Positions 23,411 through 34,600 of a DNA stretch of 64,000 nucleotides are shown one piece after another. Made by a program: the position numbers and the translations under genes. Under the pieces are notes generated by a model. The model saw only the letters and a program-made list of their open reading frames with translations, did no database searches and was not told where the DNA came from. Position 1 is the stretch's first letter, and every line of letters begins with the position of its first letter. Origin of the DNA: Saposhnikovia divaricata (taxonomy: Eukaryota > Streptophyta > Magnoliopsida > Apiales > Apiaceae); NCBI GenBank assembly GCA_036435485.1, contig CM071596.1, positions 19,122,001 through 19,186,000 of the forward strand, in the 5' to 3' direction.

Positions 23411-25360
23411 CGATGCTTGTCCTGAAGCATAAAATAGACTCAAGACTATCTAATGCAATGCAATGCATGAATGCAACTAATATGAAATGCAACGATCCCT
23501 TTAGACTAACCAAAACCAATCAATAAGCAAATATCTCAAAGAATTGCAATACGCCCAAACAAAGCTCGACTAAGTCCCCGTATACTAACAATACATGAAC
23601 AGAAATGTGGGTGTGTGCGATGCTCATCAGATATACTCCTAACAATAGATCAAAATCATACTCATTCTTCGCCAAGACAATCACAGGTTTATAAATAGAA
23701 TGGACGCTAGACACTTCATAACCTCAAAACACCTCCATCATCATTTGAGTTAGACAGGAATTCATGCTTTATTACTAACAACTACGACAAATAATAATAT
23801 ACACAACAACGCATGCTTATTTAACCGTGCAATGGATGAGACCCCAAAAGGCTTATACAATAATACCCATGTAGCGAGTGTTAGGTTAGTGGATCCCAGA
23901 CTATAAAAGACTTAGGTCACCAGGCACAAAGTCCCCTAGAACTTAATTGCTCGAGTATTAAAGAGCTCATCCTGGTTAATTCTGCATTTAACAATTTAAA
24001 CATAACATACATTTTTTTTCCCATTTTTTTTTCTGATTTTTTTTATTGTTTTTTTTCAACGCGATCTGGAATGAGTATTCTCATCCAACCCTAGACTACT
24101 CATAAAAATATGAGCCGACTACTAGCCATTTGACGCCTAACCGTTATTAACACTAGCATGAAATCCCTGGTTTCCCCCAAACTTATATTTTAGTGCTCCT
24201 ACGCCATCAATGGAATAAAGAAAATTCTAAATATAAACAAGTAATTAAATCTCAAAACAACCAAACAAGTATGACTCGACCTAGCCCAAAAGCAAACGAT
24301 GAGTTGTGTAAAGATTTTGTTTTTGCAGCATGCAAGTCAATTTCATAAGAACTATAAATCAACCCTCTATTCATCATTACCACACTCAAATTGACATCTA
24401 CCCACCAATCAGAATTAGCTCATCCTAAGGGATCATGAAATATGCTATGCAAATGCAGCTAAATGGACTCACATGGTATAAAAACAAAATAACAAAACGT
24501 CCTATATGAAACAAACATGCAATAATACGAACAAAACATGAATGAATTACTACTAACATGAAAAATATGATTTCCTACATGAACAAATGACACACTAACA
24601 CTACTTATCCCCCAAATCACCCCCAAACTTGAAATATTCAATGTCCCCATTGAAGGTAATACAAGGGATAGCAGAGATACCTAATCATCGGCAGGATCAC
24701 CCTCCTCGGGTGGTGAATCTGGTGGTGGATACTGAGCATTATAAAAATAGTAATCCAGAATTATGAAGAATTGGGGAAAATGCTCTTTTATTGAAAGCAG
24801 GAAATCCATGGGTTGCCTCCCAGGAAGTGCCTTTGTTTAAAGTCTTTAGCTAGACATGGCAATGGCTTTTTCTCTTGAAAATTTCTACACAGTATCTCTA
24901 TATGGCCATTTAATTATCTTTTCTGGGGCTACATCCTTGATGACAAGTTTCAGCCTTCTTTGATCCTCAAAAGTGTCAGTAACATTGTTCTCTTCACTAC
25001 CTGACAAGTTAGCAACAATAATAATAAGCAAGATGATTGACCCAAATATGCATACCTCAGGTGATCTGGTGGTTTAAGCTCGAGTTTGGAAGCTTCTTCA
25101 ACATGATGATTTTCATTATTAACTACCAAAGACTGATCAAGAGTGAAAATAGACGGATTAGGAACGGAAGTGGGTGGTTCACCAACAGAAGTCTTAACAA
25201 CAGACTTAGGATCAAAAGAACTTTCCTAAAGTTGAATTTCATGCTTAGAACAAATAGCATTCAATTCCTCTAACATCTCATTAGAAGTAAAATTCCTATA
25301 CAACTCATGAAGATCTTTATTACCCCCAAACTTTAACAAAACATCTTCCTCAAGAAAAGA
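23411..25360 (-). other. Noncoding internal region of the Athila-type element
   Basis: No RT, RNase H, integrase or env-like motif was found in six frames; the few small ORFs are not recognisable. The stretch near 24,780-24,850 (AATCCATGGGTTGCCTCCCA) is of a kind often seen downstream of pol in related elements, so most of pol appears to be missing between gag-pro and this region. Confidence 0.6.
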
Positions 25361-27769
25361 CTAAATTGCACTATCCTCAAGATTTGACCATGAAACAACC
25401 TCATCAATCAGCACCCGAGAATCCCAAAGATCAGCCACACCTAATTCCTCATCTTCAGTATCAGATTTTCCTTGTAAAGCAACGTCTAATGGATCCGACT
25501 TCAACATCTGATCAATCGCTTTATTTTGGCCAGTATCAACCCCTTCCACTCTAAAGCACTCTTCATTCTCCGCAGGAAATTTCATGACCTTAAACACATT
25601 AAAAGAGACAGTCTGATCTTTCAATCTCATTGTGAGCTCTCCTCTCTGAACATCTATCAAAGTACGGCTAGTAGCGAGAAAAAGCCTTCCCAAGATGATG
25701 GGATCTTCTTATCTTCTTCAAAATCAAGAATCACGAAATCCGCAGGGAAGATGAGCTTATCAACTTTTACCAAAACATCCTCAACGATACCTCTAGGATA
25801 AATGATCGACCGATCAGGCAGCTGTAAAGAGATATTTGTAGGTTTAGGATCGGGCAGACCAAGTTGCATGAAAACAGACAGAGGCATGAGATTGATGCTA
25901 GCTCCCAAGTCACACAAACACTTGTCAAAAGGAAGCTTACCAATGGTGCATGGTATGGTAAAGCTTCCTGGATCCTTAAGCTTCGGTGACAATTTCTGCT
26001 GCAGAACCGCACTACACTCCTCTGTCAAAGCAACAGTTTCCAATTCCTCGAGTTTCAGCTTCCGTGATAGAATACCCTCCATGAACTTAGCATAGCTCGA
26101 CATCTGTTCAAGAGCTTCTGCAAAAGGTATGTTAATGGACAATTTCTTGAAGACTTCCAAAAATTTCTGAAATTGCTTTCCTTGACTTTTCTGCAAGCTT
26201 CGAGGATACGGAAGAGGCGGATAGATCTGATTGCTCTCTGTAGACTGCTTAGGAGTAGACAATTTAACAGATTTCTTGCTCTTTTCTGCTTCAGCATCTA
26301 ACTGCCCAACTGCCAAATAAGAAATCGGCTTTTCTGTAGAAGGTTCCACCTGCTGTTCTTGAATCACCTCTTCCTCCTCAGCTACTGATTTTTGATTGCT
26401 CGTGACTTTACCAGATCTCAAAGTCACTGCTTTCACATGTTCTTTAACTTCCCTCTTGCCTGGATTAGCCTCCGTATCACTAGGAAGAGATCCATGTGGT
26501 CTGTTAAGTAAGGCACTTGCAATTTGCCCTATCTGATTCTCCAACGTCTTGAGAGATATCGCCTGGATTTTAACCATCAACCTCAATTCATCCAATTCAG
26601 ATTTTTCATTCGAAGATTGACTAGCATTCCCATGAGGCTGTTGCTGCTGAAATCTCGGAGGCTGGAATTGTTGCCTTGGAGGCTGCTGTGGTTGTTGATT
26701 ACCACCTTGGTTGTTGCCTTGGAGGCTGCTGTGGTTGTTGATTACCACCTTGGTTGTTGCTCCAGCTAAAATGAGGATGGTTCCTGATGTTCGGATGATA
26801 GGTGGATGGAGCTGGTTGCGAAGGTCGCTGAAAATTACTCACAAACTGTGCCGATCCAGAAGAGATAGCACACTGACTCGTCTCATGTGCACCTGCATAA
26901 AGCTCATACACACTAGCAACCTGCTGAACTCCATAGTTGGTAAGGGAATCCACTTTCATCGTTAAAGCCTTCAACTGAGCTGCAATAGTTGTAGCTGCAT
27001 CAACTTCCAAAATTCCAGCTACTTTGCCTTGAGATAGTCTCTGAGTTGGATTCTGATATTCGTTAGCAGCCATCGTCTCAATTAACTCATAAGCTTCCTC
27101 GTAGCTCTTAGCCCATAAAGCTCCACCTGATGCTGCATCTAGCATAGGTCTCGTCTATGCCCCCAACCCATTGTAGAAAGAATTGATAACCATCCAGTCT
27201 GGCATACCATGATGAGGGCATGATCTAAGCATCTCTTTATAGCGCTCCCAAGCTTCACATAAAGATTCTTCAGATTGTTGTGCAAATTGAGTAAGAGCGT
27301 TCCTTATTGCTGCTGTCTTAGCCATGGGGAAGAATTTAGTGAGAAATTTCTGAGCAAGATCCTCCCATGTAAAAATATAACCGGCTGGTAGAGAGTGTAA
27401 CCAGGCCTTAGCTTTATCCCTCAAAGAGAATGGGAAAAGTCTCAATTTGACAACATTTTTCCACACACCGTTGAATCGGAAGGTCTCACAGATCTCAATG
27501 AAGTCCCGGATGTGCATGTTGGGATCTTCCGTTGGAGCACCCCCAAACTGAACTGAATTCTGTATCATCTGAAACGTGCTAGGCTTGATCTCAAAAGTAT
27601 TAGATGCAATGGCTGGTCTGACAATGCTAGATTGGATGTCATTGATCTTCAGCTGAGAATAGTCCTTCAAAGCCTTAACTGCTGCACCTACTGGTGGATC
27701 TGCCATCTCTATTGTTGCTAATTCCTCTTCTGCCAGTTTCTCCTTAAGAGCTTGAGAACGTGTTTGCAT
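25361..27769 (-). pseudogene. Athila-type gag-protease, broken
   Basis: The gag starts MQTRSQALKEKL at 27,769. The capsid region includes MHIRDFIEICETFRFNGV, LRLFPFSLRDKAKAWLHSLP and FPMAKTAAIRNALTQF, then SYEEAYELIETMAANEYQ. A Gln/Pro-rich stretch follows (QGGNQQPQQPPRQQ). The protease carries CDLGASINLMPLSVF (Asp-Leu-Gly in place of Asp-Ser/Thr-Gly, usual for this lineage). The last part, 25,361-25,693, begins near FLATSRTLIDVQRGELTMR. Breaks: an in-frame TAG at 27,152-27,154, consistent with a C-to-T change in a CAG context; a frameshift from a 43 bp tandem duplication at 26,668-26,753; and a one-base shift near 25,690. No pol follows. Confidence 0.9.
26668..26753. repeat. Two-copy 43 bp tandem duplication in gag
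   Basis: Copies start at 26,668 and 26,711 with TTGTTGCCTTGGAGGCTGC. As 43 is not a multiple of three, the duplication moves the downstream gag-pro into another frame. Confidence 0.9.
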
Positions 27770-27910
27770 ACACGCTCAAGTACCTGAAACACACCAAACA
27801 AACAAGATATGTAAGTAAACAATCTGAGTCAGTGAACTTTAACGACCACGGATGACAAGCACATAAACTATATTAAAAATACCGAGTCCCCGGCAGTGGC
27901 GCCAAAAACT
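27770..27910 (-). other. Primer-binding site and leader of the Athila-type element
   Basis: On the minus strand, just after the LTR end GATGAACA, the sequence TTTGGCGCCACTGCCGGGGA appears; TGGCGCC..GGGGA is the Athila-type primer site. It lies at about 27,887-27,906, followed by a short leader up to the gag start. Confidence 0.85.
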
Positions 27911-29399
27911 TGTTCATCATACAAGCGTACGCGATCACAAGTAATATATAAGGTTAAGTCCAAATTCGTTCCCACAGAGACTGGTTTAGGTTTAATACAG
28001 ATTTATGCACCTATGCAACAATGTATGATTATTATTCACTGCTAAGACAATATCAAAGATGGATTTTGATTATCTAAATTAACTAAGAAGCAAATTAGCA
28101 AAACTAAGAATTACTTAACTAATGAGAATTAAAACATGGGATCCTAACTTCATTAAATTCTTCGCTTATAGTTGATGCCTTTAATCAAAGTATGTGATGG
28201 TTATGATAACTGATCGGACAACACGAAACAAGTATAGGCTACCTTTCAGTATACGAATACCAAACTACTCATACATCTATAAAAGAGATAGAAGATGAAT
28301 AGACACCAATTATGCTTAGACCCTATATGTCTATAGAATTTGAAAACATAACGTGAAGAACAAGTTATCCATAAAGATCACATAGGGCAATGTAAAATAG
28401 TTCAAATTACACTACGAATCATGTTGGTAAACAATCATGAACCTATGCTAGCATGACAAGTTCTAAATCTCAAAATCCACTTTCGCTTCACAAGAGATTA
28501 ACAGATTAGATGTTAGCTACGCATCTAACAATTAAGCATAACCATACGAGGATATCAATTATACATCACACACAGATCTTTAAAGCAAACAAACTACTAA
28601 ACTCCGTAAATAAATCCATTAGTATCCCATGACAACGATTAGTTCATAATCGAACCGTTCGTCATCATGGGATCTGATGAAACCATGGTAATAAACAAGG
28701 TCTGAATAAAATAATAGTGCTAGAGTAAAGAGTTAAGAAAACAAATCCGTAAACATCCAAGAGTATCGCCTAATTAGAAGAAAACAAAAGTAGATCTAGA
28801 TCTTCGTTGCTTGTCACGAGCGTAGGAATCCTTCTCCAAGTCTGAATCTCCGTCTCTCAGCTCTCTCTCTGTGTTATAAAGGGTGTTGTTTTCGTTCAAG
28901 GATGATAGAACGTGTTTATATAGGCCCCGGGAGTATTTTCCAACAAGAAATTACCGAAAATACCAATCTGAGTCGAAATAAAAGATTTTTCAGGATTTTT
29001 CCAGTGACAGGTAGTTCCCCTGCGCCACTAGGGAGCGCCCTTGTGCTACTCAGCATGTTTCTGGCGCCCCTGCAGCGGCTGCGCTGCCACATTCTGCCAA
29101 AAACTGATTTCTTGCTATTTTCTTCGTTTAAACTCCGTTTTCTCCCGTTTCTTTTGCGTTAGCTGCCGTTCTTCACTCCCTTGACTCATAATCTACATGG
29201 TATCATAGGTAAATAGTTCATTCTTCATTCCTTAGCTCGAAATCCACTCTAAGAACAATGGAAATCACCAACCCTAGCCGACGTTTTACGATCTCGCACA
29301 ACTAAACAAAAACACATAAAAAATACAACACATTTGAGGTCAATACATCAATTTAAACCGAAATGAAGCGCTCCAAGTGGATATGAAATCCACTTATCA
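27911..29399 (-). repeat. Athila-type right LTR (5' LTR of the minus-strand element), 1489 bp
   Basis: Starts TGTTCATCATACAAGCG and ends TCCACTTATCA on the plus strand. It is uninterrupted and serves as the reference for the insertions in the left copy. It differs from the left copy by scattered substitutions and small deletions, for instance near 29,060-29,080. Confidence 0.92.
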
Positions 29400-29609
29400 A
29401 ATTTTGTCAAAAATTTTAATAATCGGTAGTCTGTGTAAGAGAGATTTTGTCAAAAAATTTGATAATCGGTAGTCTTGTCCTCCGTACGTCAAAGATCTTA
29501 AAATAAATAGATGAAAAGCGTTTTGAGTGTTTCCATTTGAATAATAATTATTAAAGCATCACTAAATTAAAGATAATTTTATGAGGTTCGCGTGGATTGT
29601 AAAAATCAT
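29400..29609 (-). repeat. Fragment of the 2.1-3.0 kb Helitron family
   Basis: Aligns with 2479-2689: both have ATAATCGGTAGTCTG, TTTGTCAAAAAAT, GTCCTC.GTACG and AATAATTATTAAAGCATCAC. It abuts the Athila-type right LTR, so that element probably landed in or next to a Helitron copy; the other side was not found. Confidence 0.8.
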
Positions 29610-30473
29610 CCAAATCTAATTTCTAGATCTCAAGATAAAGCCCAAATACGTTTACTATTAATTAACCGATTGTCTTTTTCACATTTACTATTAATTGAAG
29701 TTGATATCTTTTATAGACATATAAAAACATCAATTGTACCATATCTTACAATCATTAATACTTTTTTATTAAAATATGTTACCTTTTAATTTAACCTAAT
29801 CTTGCAATAATTAGTATATACTCCGTACCCAAATATATCACACTATATCCTCCAATAATATATAAAAAAATTATGTAAAAAATTCATATACGTTGTTTAT
29901 TATAAGAAAACATGAGTATAATCCGTAAATATTAGTATATTAATTTACATTATACTAAATTATTTGTTTTTTGAAAATAATAATTATATAAAACATAATT
30001 GTAATATTAAATAAAATTTACAACACATTAAAGTAAGCACGTGCATCTAGTAACTTATGAATTTTAAAATGTTGATTTCAAAAACATGAAATTATATATT
30101 GAAAGTTATTTTAAAATACCATATTTAACAAAATTAATAAAATCAACGGAAAACCAATTTTAAAAGGCAGGGTCATAATTAAATTTTTAATAATAAATTA
30201 AATTTCTAATTGAGTACAATCAAATATAGTAAGATTATTACCAAATGAAAAATGTTAGAAATTTCAAAAAGTTTCTCTATAATATAATGTGTTTTGTTAT
30301 GCTTCCTATAAAAATAGTAAATGAATGGACTTTCTATTAATATAAATCACACTTATTAAAACTTTTCATTTTAATTTTTTGGAGATATTTTTAGATTAGT
30401 TAAGGTTAGTAATTGAATATCATAATATTTTAATAAATGATCAAAATTCAAAATAAATACAAGAAATTTAATA
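29610..30473. other. AT-rich sequence without recognisable features
   Basis: I see no gene, RNA or clear transposon terminus here. Confidence 0.5.
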
Positions 30474-30700
30474 CTCTCTCCGTTCCACTGAAATATACAT
30501 ATATTATATAATTGGAAATAGTTACAAAATATATATCATTAAAAAATATAGTATTTAATTTACTTTAAAAATGTATTTTTTAAAATTTTAAAATTTTAAA
30601 AATAAAAATTTTAATTTTCTATTACAAATAAATAAATTTAATGGTTGAAAAGTCAAATGAACCATTTGAAACGGGATGCATTTGAAGTGGGACGGAGAAC
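30474..30700. mobile_element. Stowaway-like MITE, 227 bp
   Basis: Termini CTCTCTCCGTTCCACTGAAAT and the complementary end (AGTGGGACGGAGAA) are flanked by TA. The CTCCNTCCGT..ACGGAG ends are typical of Stowaway/Tc1-mariner MITEs in plants. No coding capacity. Confidence 0.75.
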
Positions 30701-30712
30701 TACTAGTTGTTA

Positions 30713-31109
30713 GAGCATCTCCAACCACAAGAAATCCTTAGCTAAAATTAGATAAAAGATACCATAAATAAAAATTATAGAGATTATCTAAAAAAAACTT
30801 GAAGTCCAATGGGTCAAAGCTGTTAGCTATAATTTTAGATAATTTCTACAGGTTGGCTATATTTGTCGAACCTCTATATAGCTGTAAGAAATCTGTAAGA
30901 AGATTCCACATCATTCATTACCATATTGAAGTGATATATTCTATTTATAACAACCTAAATTATTAATAACATACTATTTTTAAAACATAGCCAACCAATA
31001 TAGCTAATACCATTGAAGTAAAATGTCTTACAGATTCAACAAATTTTACATAATGTCCTACAGGTCCAATTTAGCCAACCAATTTTAGCTATTCCCGTTG
31101 GAGATGCTC
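30713..31109. mobile_element. PIF/Harbinger-like (Tourist) MITE, 397 bp
   Basis: Inverted ends GAGCATCTCCAAC and GTTGGAGATGCTC with a TTA target duplication (30710-30712, 31110-31112). A related copy lies at 44,722-45,105. Confidence 0.8.
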
Positions 31110-31557
31110 TTAGAAGGTTTTCCTCCACAAAAAATTTCATTTTAGTAAAACATTGAAGAGTTTTTTTTCTAATATGTCTCAAATTAACAAGTCAATTTTA
31201 AATATATCCCTTTTTATTGAATAATTATAAATATATTCTATTTTCCTAATATGCCCTATTTTTTATTGTAATCATGATTAACTAATTTACTATGCTTTCT
31301 TAAAGATATTTTTGTCCTCTTAAATGATAATTATACAAATTACTAACTACAATATATATAATATATAAGGCATTAATTACATACTCATATAGAAGGACAA
31401 GATGTACACTCATTGCACATAAAAACATTGACTATCATAGTTTTCTCATTTTCACATGTTTGCAACTCCTTCACCCCCTGGTATACAATTGACTTATTAA
31501 TTTGGACATATCAAAAACATTGAATTGTCGCGGTCACACATTTCATGAAAATCTAAC

Positions 31558-31572
31558 TGGGCCTAATGGGCT
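31558..31572 (+). promoter_or_regulatory. Two site II-type motifs upstream of the RLSB-like gene
   Basis: TGGGCC (31558) and TGGGCT (31567) lie about 90 bp before the start codon, nine bases apart. Such site II elements are bound by TCP factors and are common in promoters of genes for translation and organelles. Two GATAAG boxes (31614, 31643) follow, probably in the 5' UTR. Confidence 0.5.
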
Positions 31573-31653
31573 ATAGTTAACCAGATTACATTTCAAGACC
31601 CAAAATGTAAAAAGATAAGTTTGATCACCATTGTTTCATCAAGATAAGGAGAA

Positions 31654-34600
31654 ATGCAGGTCCTTCTTCATCCCTGCAATTCTTTCACTTTCTTAATTCC
31701 ACCATTACCCCTCAACAACTTCATTATTTACAATTTAGCCACTCCAACCTTTCCATTAGCTTCATGTACTAGAACCAAGACTTCAAATTCAAAACATGGG
31801 TCTTGTCAAAGATTGTATTTTGTTACAAAATATGCAACTTCAAGAACAACCCATGTTTCATTTTGTTCAAAAGGTGAAATCTTGGAAGATCTTAGCACCA
31901 CCCATTTGAGTAAAGATTTGAATTTTGATAAAAATGGTGAGGTTGAAGAGCTTGAATTGCAAAATAAGCCTTCTCCAATGCCTATAAGTGATGAAATTGT
32001 GGTTGAGGTTGAAGAAGAGCCTAAAAAGTTGGATAGAGAGGAGGTTTTAGAGCCTTTTTTGAGGTTTTTTAAGCCTAGAGATTTGGGTCGAAAAGTAAAA
32101 GATTTGGATGAGTTGGAAGTGAGTAGTGAGGAGAGTGAGAGTGATGAGGTTGAAGAAGAAGGGAATGAGGTTGGTTTCGAGTATTATGATCCGAAACCGG
32201 GTGATTTCGTTGTAGGTGTTGTGGTTTCGGGTAATGAGAATAAGATTGATGTGAATATAGGAGCTGATGTGTTGGGTATAATGTTGAAGAAAGATGTGCT
32301 TCCTTTGTTTGATAAGGAATTGGATCATTTGTTATGTGATATCGATAATGATGCGGATGATTTTATGGTTAAAGGGAGAATGGGGATTTTGAAAAATGAG
32401 GATTTGGTGAGTGGTGAAATTGTTGGTCCTGGAAGGCCTGTTGTGGAACCTGGAACTGTTTTATTTGCTGAGGTTCTTGGAAGGACACTTAGTGGAAAAC
32501 CATTGATTTCTACGAGACGGTACTTTAGGCGTCTTGCATGGCATCGAGTTAGGCAGGTTCTTTTCTCTCTTGTATATATGCCTGATTTTAGATATAGTAT
32601 TTTTGACTTTGGCATTGTGTATATTGATCATGAATCAACGTTTAGTTTTTTTTATCTTTTGCGAAGTGAATCCATGTTAGTTTTGGTATTTGCAATCTTT
32701 TATTAAGGAATATTAATACAAGTTGTACCCTGTAAAAGAAGATTTGATATGCATTAAAGGATTCAACACTTCGCTCAAACATATTTCGATATTCTGTGCT
32801 TTGCATTTGACGTAATAGTTCTGGATGGCAAAGGCCGAAGGAGATGTGCAGTAAGCGAACTGTTCCTTAGACCTCAAAGTCCCACTTTGGTTGTTGGTGC
32901 ATGTAGTAATTCTATATGGTAGCAAGTAGTGTAGAGTGTGACTGTATGAGGTACATCCCCGTACATACAGTCACATAAAGGATAGATTGTTCAGTTGTTT
33001 GTCTACCAATCATGTTGTGTTCTGTTGGGTTTATGTGTGTGTTTACTTAATATTAGGAAATTATTAGACTTTCAAGGCAAGTATTGGATGCTGAAAAGCT
33101 ATCGAGGCCAAAGCTTCTTCACACATTTGTAATAGTCTTGGACAGTAATGGCATAAGTAATACTTGGGCCATGTGAAAACAAGTCAGCTAGTAATTCATG
33201 TAATGTCCTAACTTATAGAAGTACTTCTATATATGATAAATGGAAAATTATTGAACATCCGCTTCACATGCCACCGTTCAAAAGGAGTGCTTGTTTACTT
33301 GCAGATGCTGGTGTCTAGAGTAGCTTAAATCAACAATACACAAGAAATGACTCGTTTAGTGTTTGGCGTTGGATTGCATCTCACTTAAACTAGTGGAAAG
33401 AAATGAAGTGAGATCATTGATTGTTTTATGATTCCAGTAGTCAAAGCTCTTCATATTTCATAGCACATTAAATGCATGCAAGAAGTTCGATGAATTTAAG
33501 CTTCTCAACCTTTTGGGGGGGGGGGGGATGGAGGGTATGAGGCAATTTGTTTTGAGTGGGAAGGTATGGGATTTAAGGTCCCATTCCAAACGCGATCCAT
33601 CGAGAACCCTAGATGATTTATGATCAATGCTGGGTATGAGGCAATTTGTTTTGAGTGGGAAGGTATGGGATATAAGGTCCCATTCCAAACGCGATCCATC
33701 GAGAACCCTAGATGATTTATGATCAATGCTGTATTATGATCAACACTCTCCTATCAGTTCCGAATTTGAAATCATTTGATACTCCGTGCTGAGTTCTTAC
33801 TAACATGTTAATATGTCTACATAAATGTTTGCAGATTAAGCAGTTCAATGAGCCTATAGATGTTAAAATTACCGAATGGAATAGCAATGGTCTTCTTACA
33901 AGAATTGAGGTTTGACCTTGCATTCTATGCCTCCTCCCCCTTGCTTTTTTTTGCCTGTGCGCATGTCTGGAAAATGTCAATTTTTTTTCTAACAATGAGT
34001 TAAATTTGGTTTGGCAGGGTTTAAGAGCGTTTCTCCCAAAAGCTGAATTAGTAAATAGAACGAACACCTTCACTGAACTAAAAGAAAATGTAAGTTGACA
34101 CATTATCTGAGATTTCTATATCACGTATTCTTGATGGGTGATGATTCAATTCAGGGTGTAGTATATGTCCTCATGAAAACCTTTTTTCAGAATTTTAAAT
34201 TTCAATTGTCCATGCTAGTACTGAGTATCAGATTCAATGTAAGTTGGGCGTGTTTCTACTACAATCTGCTGCCAGAATCCAAGTAACATGTAAACATTGT
34301 AGCTTTCTTTGTTTAGAACAAAGGACCGACCCACTATTTATTGTATATGTTCTCTGAAAGGAAAGTCTCCGTTGTGTTACTTTGTCTGTTTGTCATCAAT
34401 TTGGACACCCCAGATGCAATTATTTTAACATGTGAAATATGACAGAAGTAGTAACATATAAGAGATGGTACCAGAATTTAATTGAGTCGAGAACCATGTA
34501 GTAGCATGATTGGGAATACCTTGTGAACTGCCCTCCTTTTATTCATTGTAAAGCCTAGTAAAGGTTGCAGTGGGCACTTAAACAGCGAATTTATGGATAC

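Larger units (their letters stand above)
11468..29399 (-). mobile_element. Athila-type Ty3 retrotransposon, gag-pro only, with nested insertions
   Basis: Two LTR copies (left 11,468-23,393 with insertions, right 27,911-29,399) enclose an internal region of 4.5 kb. On the minus strand the order is LTR, primer site, gag, protease, long noncoding stretch, polypurine tract, LTR. The right LTR is TG..CA and 1489 bp; the left copy lacks its outer ~85 bp, so no target duplication can be checked. Reverse transcriptase, RNase H and integrase are not recognisable, and the internal region is shorter than in full Athila elements. This is therefore a non-autonomous derivative or a deleted copy. The left LTR was later split by a CACTA element and by a copia solo LTR. 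Confidence 0.85.

Noticed and set aside
23411..25360. Search for RT or integrase remnants of the Athila-type element
   Set aside because: No YVDD/F-D-D box, HHCC or D-D-E spacing was found in either strand by eye, so I did not annotate pol there.
32047..32615. Minus-strand open frames opposite exon 1 of the RLSB-like gene
   Set aside because: They are antisense to a clear conserved coding exon and lack own motifs.
32937..32974. Hairpin as a transcription terminator
   Set aside because: It lies in an intron of a nuclear gene and has no T run; bacterial-type terminators do not apply.
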